Shown here piece by piece: positions 6,454-10,358 of a stretch of 10,358 bases of DNA. Position 1 is the first letter of the stretch. Each line of letters starts with the position of its first letter. The position numbers were made by a program, and so were the translations under genes. The notes below the pieces were generated by a model. It saw only the letters and a list, made by a program, of their open reading frames with translations, was not told the origin of the DNA and ran no database searches. Origin of the DNA: an uncultured beta proteobacterium (GTDB lineage Bacteria > Pseudomonadota > Gammaproteobacteria > Burkholderiales > Burkholderiaceae); NCBI GenBank assembly GCA_903944255.1, contig CAJARE010000274.1, positions 1 to 10,358 of the forward strand, given 5' to 3'.

Positions 6454-7173
6454 ATGGCCGGCCACTCAAAATGGGCCAATATTCAGCACCGCAAAGGTCG
6501 TCAAGACGAAAAACGCGGCAAGATTTGGACCAAACTCATTAAAGAAATTACTGTTGCTGCCAAATTGGGTGGTGGTGATCTCAGTGCAAATCCACGATTA
6601 CGTTTAGCGATCGATAAAGCTAAAGATGCCAATATGCCTAACGATAATGTGCAAAGAGCAATTCAGCGCGGCACAGGATCGCTCGAAGGAGTGAACTATG
6701 AGGAGATTCGTTACGAGGGTTATGGCATTAATGGTGCTGCAGTGATTGTGGATTGTTTAACTGATAACCGGACTCGTACTGTCGCTGAAGTACGCCATGC
6801 TTTTAATAAAAATGGTGGCAATATGGGTACTGAGGGATCAGTTGCTTTCTTATTCAAGCACTGTGGACAAATGCTATTTGCTCCGGGTACAAATGAAAAT
6901 CAACTGATGGAAGTCGCCTTAGATGCTGGCGCTGATGATGTGATTAGCCATGATGATGGCTCATTAGAAGTATTAACACCGGTTCCTGATTTCAGTAAGG
7001 TACAAGATGCTATTGCTAAATCTGGACTGAAGGCTGAACTTGCTACAGTAGCGATGCGTCCTGAAACTGAAATTACTCTAGAAGGCGATCAAGCAGAGAG
7101 TATGCAAAAATTATTAGACGCTCTAGAAAACCTAGATGACGTTCAAGAAGTCTTTACGAATGCTGCCCTTTAA
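6454..7173 (+). CDS. yebC: YebC/TACO1-family protein, translation or transcription factor
   Basis: This is a widespread cytosolic protein of the YebC/PmpR/TACO1 family. Members have been described as DNA-binding regulators and more recently as ribosome-associated factors that help translate proline-rich stretches; which applies here cannot be told from sequence. At 239 aa it has the usual length and starts with the family hallmark MAGHSKWANIQHRKGRQD. It continues with IDKAKDANMPNDNVQRAI, EEIRYEGYG, NRTRTVAEVRHAFNKNGG and GSVAFLF, all strongly conserved. AAAAGGA (6438-6444) lies 9 nt before the ATG, a good ribosome site. TAAAAT at 6410-6415 is a possible -10 box, without a convincing -35. It is followed by purD after 21 nt, so it probably leads the housekeeping operon on this strand. 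Confidence 0.95.
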   Translation: MAGHSKWANIQHRKGRQDEKRGKIWTKLIKEITVAAKLGGGDLSANPRLRLAIDKAKDANMPNDNVQRAIQRGTGSLEGVNYEEIRYEGYGINGAAVIVDCLTDNRTRTVAEVRHAFNKNGGNMGTEGSVAFLFKHCGQMLFAPGTNENQLMEVALDAGADDVISHDDGSLEVLTPVPDFSKVQDAIAKSGLKAELATVAMRPETEITLEGDQAESMQKLLDALENLDDVQEVFTNAAL

Positions 7174-7194
7174 ACCTTCATCAGTCTCTCTATT

Positions 7195-8475
7195 ATGAAA
7201 ATTCTACTTATCGGATCTGGCGGACGGGAACATGCTCTTGCCTGGAAGCTTGCCCAATCTCCTCAAGTACAAACTGTATTTGTAGCGCCCGGTAACGGCG
7301 GTACTGCTTCAGCCAAACAATCTACCGCCGGCATTGAAAACCTTCCTATCACTGACTTACAAGAGCTAGTTGATTTTGCTATACGCGAAAAAATTCACTT
7401 AACGGTTGTAGGTCCTGAAGCTCCATTAGCTGCAGGCATCGTCGACGTCTTTCGAAGTAATGGCCTGCGCATCTTTGGACCGACACAATTAGCGGCACAG
7501 CTAGAATCCTCCAAAGATTTTTCTAAAGCCTTTATGAAACGTCATGGCATTCCAACTGCCAACTATCAAACCTTTTCTAATACGCTTGAGGCACATGCCT
7601 ATATTGATGCTAATGGAGCGCCCATTGTGATTAAGGCAGATGGCTTAGCTGCCGGCAAAGGTGTTGTAGTGGCGATGAGTCCAGAAGAAGCTCATGCTGC
7701 TGTTGATATGATGCTGGCCGATAATAAATTGGGTAATGCTGGTGCGCGAGTCGTCATCGAAGAATTCTTAACTGGTGAAGAGGCTAGCTTTATCGTGCTT
7801 GTCGATGGTAAACATGTTCTTGCTTTAGCCACTAGTCAAGATCACAAGCGTTTATTAGATGCCGATCAAGGGCCAAATACTGGTGGTATGGGTGCCTACT
7901 CTCCCGCCCCTGTTGTTACTCCGGAAATTCATGCGCGTGCTTTACGTGAAGTGATCATGCCTACCGTTAAAGGAATGGAATCAGATGGTATTCCTTACAC
8001 TGGATTCTTATACGCAGGATTGATGATTTCTCCCGATGGCAAAATCAAGACTCTCGAATTTAACTGCCGAATGGGTGACCCTGAAACTCAGCCCATCATG
8101 GCACGCCTACGAAGTGATTTAGTCAATGCTTTAGATCATGCAGTAGATGGTAAGCTCAATGACGTGGAACTGGAATGGGATCGTCGCACCGCCTTAGGTG
8201 TTGTACTCGCAGCGCATCATTACCCAGATACTCCGCGCAATGGTGATGTCATTAGCGGGGTTCCGATGGACACTGAAGATCAAATTACCTTTCATGCAGG
8301 CACTAAATTAGAGGATGGCAAATTGCTAACTTCTGGCGGCCGTGTAATGTGTGTCGTTGGCCTTGCCGACACCGTGCGAGGCGCTCAACAAAAAGCGTAT
8401 GAAGCGATCGATAAAATTCAATTTGACGGCATGCAATATCGTAAAGATATTGGCTATCGTGCTATCAAGCAATAA
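7195..8475 (+). CDS. purD: Phosphoribosylamine-glycine ligase (GAR synthetase)
   Basis: PurD joins glycine to 5-phosphoribosylamine with ATP, the second step of de novo purine synthesis, in the cytosol. The 426-aa protein has the standard ATP-grasp layout. The N-terminal domain begins KILLIGSGGREHALAWKL (2-19) and contains VVGPEAPL (71-78). ATP-binding segments follow: KADGLAAGKGV (147-157), GEEASF (194-199) and DQGPNTGGMGAY (224-235). The metal and catalytic segment is EFNCRMGDPETQP (288-300), and the C-terminal domain ends near GYRAIKQ. Length is normal (E. coli about 429). The ATG lies 21 nt after the yebC stop, with no clear Shine-Dalgarno sequence, so translation may depend on coupling to yebC. 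The gap is too short for a purine riboswitch. hemF follows after 27 nt in the same reading frame. Confidence 0.97.
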   Translation: MKILLIGSGGREHALAWKLAQSPQVQTVFVAPGNGGTASAKQSTAGIENLPITDLQELVDFAIREKIHLTVVGPEAPLAAGIVDVFRSNGLRIFGPTQLAAQLESSKDFSKAFMKRHGIPTANYQTFSNTLEAHAYIDANGAPIVIKADGLAAGKGVVVAMSPEEAHAAVDMMLADNKLGNAGARVVIEEFLTGEEASFIVLVDGKHVLALATSQDHKRLLDADQGPNTGGMGAYSPAPVVTPEIHARALREVIMPTVKGMESDGIPYTGFLYAGLMISPDGKIKTLEFNCRMGDPETQPIMARLRSDLVNALDHAVDGKLNDVELEWDRRTALGVVLAAHHYPDTPRNGDVISGVPMDTEDQITFHAGTKLEDGKLLTSGGRVMCVVGLADTVRGAQQKAYEAIDKIQFDGMQYRKDIGYRAIKQ

Positions 8476-8502
8476 ATCTCCTTACTAAAGAGCTTATTTA
8501 TC

Positions 8503-9435
8503 TTGTCCTCCCAATCTACCCAAATCGACATCGCACTTTTAAAAGACTATTTTTTAGGCTTACAAGATCGCATCACTAATGCCATGAGCGGGCTTGATGG
8601 TACAGCCTTTATTCCCGATGAATGGCATAAGCCCGAGGACAGCAAACTCAAAGGCTATGGTCGCACGTGCATATTGACTGGTGGCAATATTTTAGAAAAA
8701 GGTGGAGTGGGGTTTTCTCATGTAAGAGGCGATCAAATGCCGCCTTCCGCCTCTCACCACCGACCTGAACTGGCTGGTCGCAGCTTCGAGGCCCTAGGAG
8801 TATCACTAGTTTTTCATCCACATAACCCCAAAGCACCCACCACCCATATGAATGTGCGCTGCTTCATTGCTCAAGCAGAAGATAAGGAGCCGATTTGGTG
8901 GTTTGGAGGTGGATTTGATTTAACCCCCTACTATGGCGTGGATGAAGACTGTAAGCATTTTCATCAAACCGCTAAGGATGCGCTCGATCCCTTTGGAGCG
9001 GAGTTATACCCACGTTTTAAAAAATGGTGTGATGAATATTTTTACTTAAAACATCGTGATGAGCCCCGTGGTATTGGTGGCGTTTTCTTTGATGACTTTA
9101 ACGAACTTGGCTTTGAAAACAGTTTTGCAATGACACGCGCGGTTGGGGACTCATTTATCAATGCCTACTTACCGATTGTGCAGCGCCGCTATCAAGATCC
9201 CTTTACCTCTGCAGAAAAATCCTTCCAAGAATATCGTCGCGGTCGTTATGTGGAATACAACCTCATCTTCGATAGAGGAACCATTTTTGGCCTGCACTCT
9301 GGTGGTCGTACAGAGTCCATTTTGATGTCGATGCCTCCAGTAGTGCAATGGTGGTACAACTATGTGCCTGAACCTGGAACGCCTGAGGCCAAGTTATATG
9401 ACTATTATCTCAAGCCGCGTGATTGGTTAGCTTGA
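8503..9435 (+). CDS. hemF: Oxygen-dependent coproporphyrinogen III oxidase
   Basis: HemF uses O2 to decarboxylate two propionate groups of coproporphyrinogen III, giving protoporphyrinogen IX for heme synthesis. The 310-aa protein matches the family throughout: GGVGFSHVRGDQMP (67-80), HRPELAGRSFEALGVSLV (86-103), HPHNP (105-109), WWFGGGFDLTPYYG (132-145), GIGGVFFDDFNE and the C-terminal RTESILMSMPP segment. E. coli HemF is 299 aa. The start is taken as TTG at 8503: no ATG or GTG lies between the in-frame purD stop and the conserved region, the next in-frame ATG (codon 29) would cut off the first helix, and AAAGAG sits about 10 nt upstream. The gene lies 27 nt after purD and overlaps nadD at its end. 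An aerobic enzyme suggests life with oxygen at least part of the time. Confidence 0.96.
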   Translation: MSSQSTQIDIALLKDYFLGLQDRITNAMSGLDGTAFIPDEWHKPEDSKLKGYGRTCILTGGNILEKGGVGFSHVRGDQMPPSASHHRPELAGRSFEALGVSLVFHPHNPKAPTTHMNVRCFIAQAEDKEPIWWFGGGFDLTPYYGVDEDCKHFHQTAKDALDPFGAELYPRFKKWCDEYFYLKHRDEPRGIGGVFFDDFNELGFENSFAMTRAVGDSFINAYLPIVQRRYQDPFTSAEKSFQEYRRGRYVEYNLIFDRGTIFGLHSGGRTESILMSMPPVVQWWYNYVPEPGTPEAKLYDYYLKPRDWLA

Positions 9436-10121
9436 GCACTTTAAAGAAAATTGGCATCCTCGGGGGAACTTTTGATCCGCCGCATATTGGCCATCTCAAG
9501 CTAGCGATTCATTTTGCAAAAATATTACATTTAGATGAACTGCTTCTGATTCCTAGCGGTGAGCCATGGCAAAAGGGTTCTGATATCACCCCTGCAGAAA
9601 TTCGTTTTCAACTGACTGAAGCAGCTGGTATCGACTTAGCAAGAGCGCTCTTGTACCTTCAGATTCCAACGCAAATTAGCATTGATCGTCTCGAGATTGA
9701 ACGTGCCGGACCTAGTTACAGTATTGATACAGCTAAATCTCTACGTGAACGCTATGGATCTGAAGCCAATTTAATTTGGTTAACTGGAGTGGATTCCCTG
9801 ATTAATCTTCCCACATGGAATTCTTGGCAAGATTTATTTAAGTATATGAACTTTGCGGTAGCCAGTAGGCCAAATTATGATCTTGCAGCTGAGATGAGCC
9901 CTGAAATCAGGAAAGCCTTACAAGAACATCAAACTCAAGATCTTATTGCCCTTGAAACTACACCTTATGGCCTCATCTATATAGATGAGAGCCTATCTGT
10001 TGACCTTTCCTCAACAGACCTCAGGAATCGCCTAAAAACATCTGACCGAAATTTGATTGAACCTGATCAGATCCCATCACACACCCTACAAATCATTACA
10101 AATCTAGGCTTGTACCAATAA
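9432..10121 (+). CDS. nadD: Nicotinate-nucleotide adenylyltransferase
   Basis: NadD adenylates nicotinate mononucleotide with ATP to form deamido-NAD, a late step of NAD synthesis. The nucleotidyltransferase signature GGTFDPPHIGH (11-21) opens the protein. ERAGPSYSIDT, the WLTGVDSL segment and the C-terminal SSTDLR (193-198) are also typical, and the length of 229 aa is close to the family norm. The start is uncertain. I prefer TTG at 9432 because it overlaps the hemF stop as TTGA, a common coupling arrangement. Another TTG at 9423 would add three residues and overlap hemF by 13 nt. No ATG or GTG lies before the conserved motif, and no strong ribosome site is seen. rsfS follows after 45 nt, the usual partner order nadD-rsfS. 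Confidence 0.94.
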   Translation: MSTLKKIGILGGTFDPPHIGHLKLAIHFAKILHLDELLLIPSGEPWQKGSDITPAEIRFQLTEAAGIDLARALLYLQIPTQISIDRLEIERAGPSYSIDTAKSLRERYGSEANLIWLTGVDSLINLPTWNSWQDLFKYMNFAVASRPNYDLAAEMSPEIRKALQEHQTQDLIALETTPYGLIYIDESLSVDLSSTDLRNRLKTSDRNLIEPDQIPSHTLQIITNLGLYQ

Positions 10122-10166
10122 TCAGGCTAAGATCACTCTAAATACAAAATAAATTACTAAGAAACT

Positions 10167-10358
10167 ATGGACTTACGAAAACTGCAACGTGTCATTATTG
10201 ATGCCCTAGAGGATGTGAAGGCGCAAGATATTCGCGTTTACGACACTACTAAATTAAGTGAACTATTTGATCGCGTGATCATTGCAACGGGCTCTAGTAA
10301 TCGTCAAACCCGCTCATTAGCAATGTCAGTTAAGGAAGAGGTCAATGCCAAAGGTGGC
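10167..10358 (+). CDS. rsfS: Ribosomal silencing factor RsfS, 3' truncated by window end
   Basis: RsfS (YbeB/Iojap family) binds ribosomal protein uL14 on the large subunit and blocks subunit joining under nutrient limitation. Only the first 64 codons are present; the frame is open to the last base of the window. They read MDLRKLQRVIIDALEDVKAQ, then DIRVYDTTKLSELFDRVIIATGSSNRQTRSLA, the family core (normally D-x-x-VIATG-S/T-S-x-R). The ATG at 10167 is the first start after the nadD stop; a clear Shine-Dalgarno is lacking (TAAGAA at best). Position directly after nadD is the usual one in proteobacteria, with rlmH expected next. The break is only the window edge, not a mutation. Confidence 0.92.
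   Translation, partial: MDLRKLQRVIIDALEDVKAQDIRVYDTTKLSELFDRVIIATGSSNRQTRSLAMSVKEEVNAKGG

Noticed and set aside
7174..7194. Purine riboswitch before purD
   Set aside because: The gap is only 21 nt, far too short for a riboswitch, and no matching structure is present.

Overview
The window looks like chromosomal DNA of a low-to-medium GC betaproteobacterium of the order Burkholderiales, most like Polynucleobacter. That placement is an inference. It rests on the yebC-purD-hemF-nadD-rsfS gene order, a Bug-type (tripartite tricarboxylate, TctC-like) periplasmic receptor, a CysB-type regulator, and protein sequences close to the Burkholderiaceae form but in DNA of moderate GC. No mobile-element gene, CRISPR array, prophage gene or rRNA is visible, and no gene-free stretch exceeds about 150 bases.

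Left block (12-3231, + strand): lptG, the last membrane subunit of the LPS exporter LptB2FG (lptF presumably lies just outside); a CysB-type LysR regulator with most sulfate-contacting residues kept; and a secreted Bug-type solute receptor. A perfect 8-bp inverted repeat overlaps the cysB ribosome binding site.

Middle block (3244-6100, - strand): a compact three-gene operon, ltnD-otnK-otnC, whose genes overlap by 4 nt at both junctions (GTGA, then ATGA). It encodes a beta-hydroxyacid dehydrogenase, a DUF1537 four-carbon acid sugar kinase and a class II aldolase-type decarboxylase, i.e. a route from threonate-like acids toward dihydroxyacetone phosphate. Two things are odd. The isomerase OtnI is absent from the locus, and the OtnC homologue lacks both the usual catalytic Glu (Thr78 here) and the third metal-binding His (Leu181 here). 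The Bug receptor gene converges on this operon with only 12 nt between stop codons and may supply its substrate.

RNA gene and regulatory gap (6101-6453): a complete tRNA-Leu(CAA) on the - strand with encoded CCA, a weak terminator-like hairpin behind it, a tentative promoter and palindromic operator for ltnD, and, between tRNA and yebC, a 7-bp perfect hairpin plus three CTGCTA repeats.

Right block (6454-10358, + strand): housekeeping genes yebC, purD, hemF, nadD and the start of rsfS, closely packed and probably cotranscribed. hemF and nadD both appear to use TTG starts; nadD overlaps the hemF stop as TTGA.

The most interesting part is the tetronate-type operon with its non-canonical aldolase. 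The rest is ordinary core genome with a few regulatory details worth checking.
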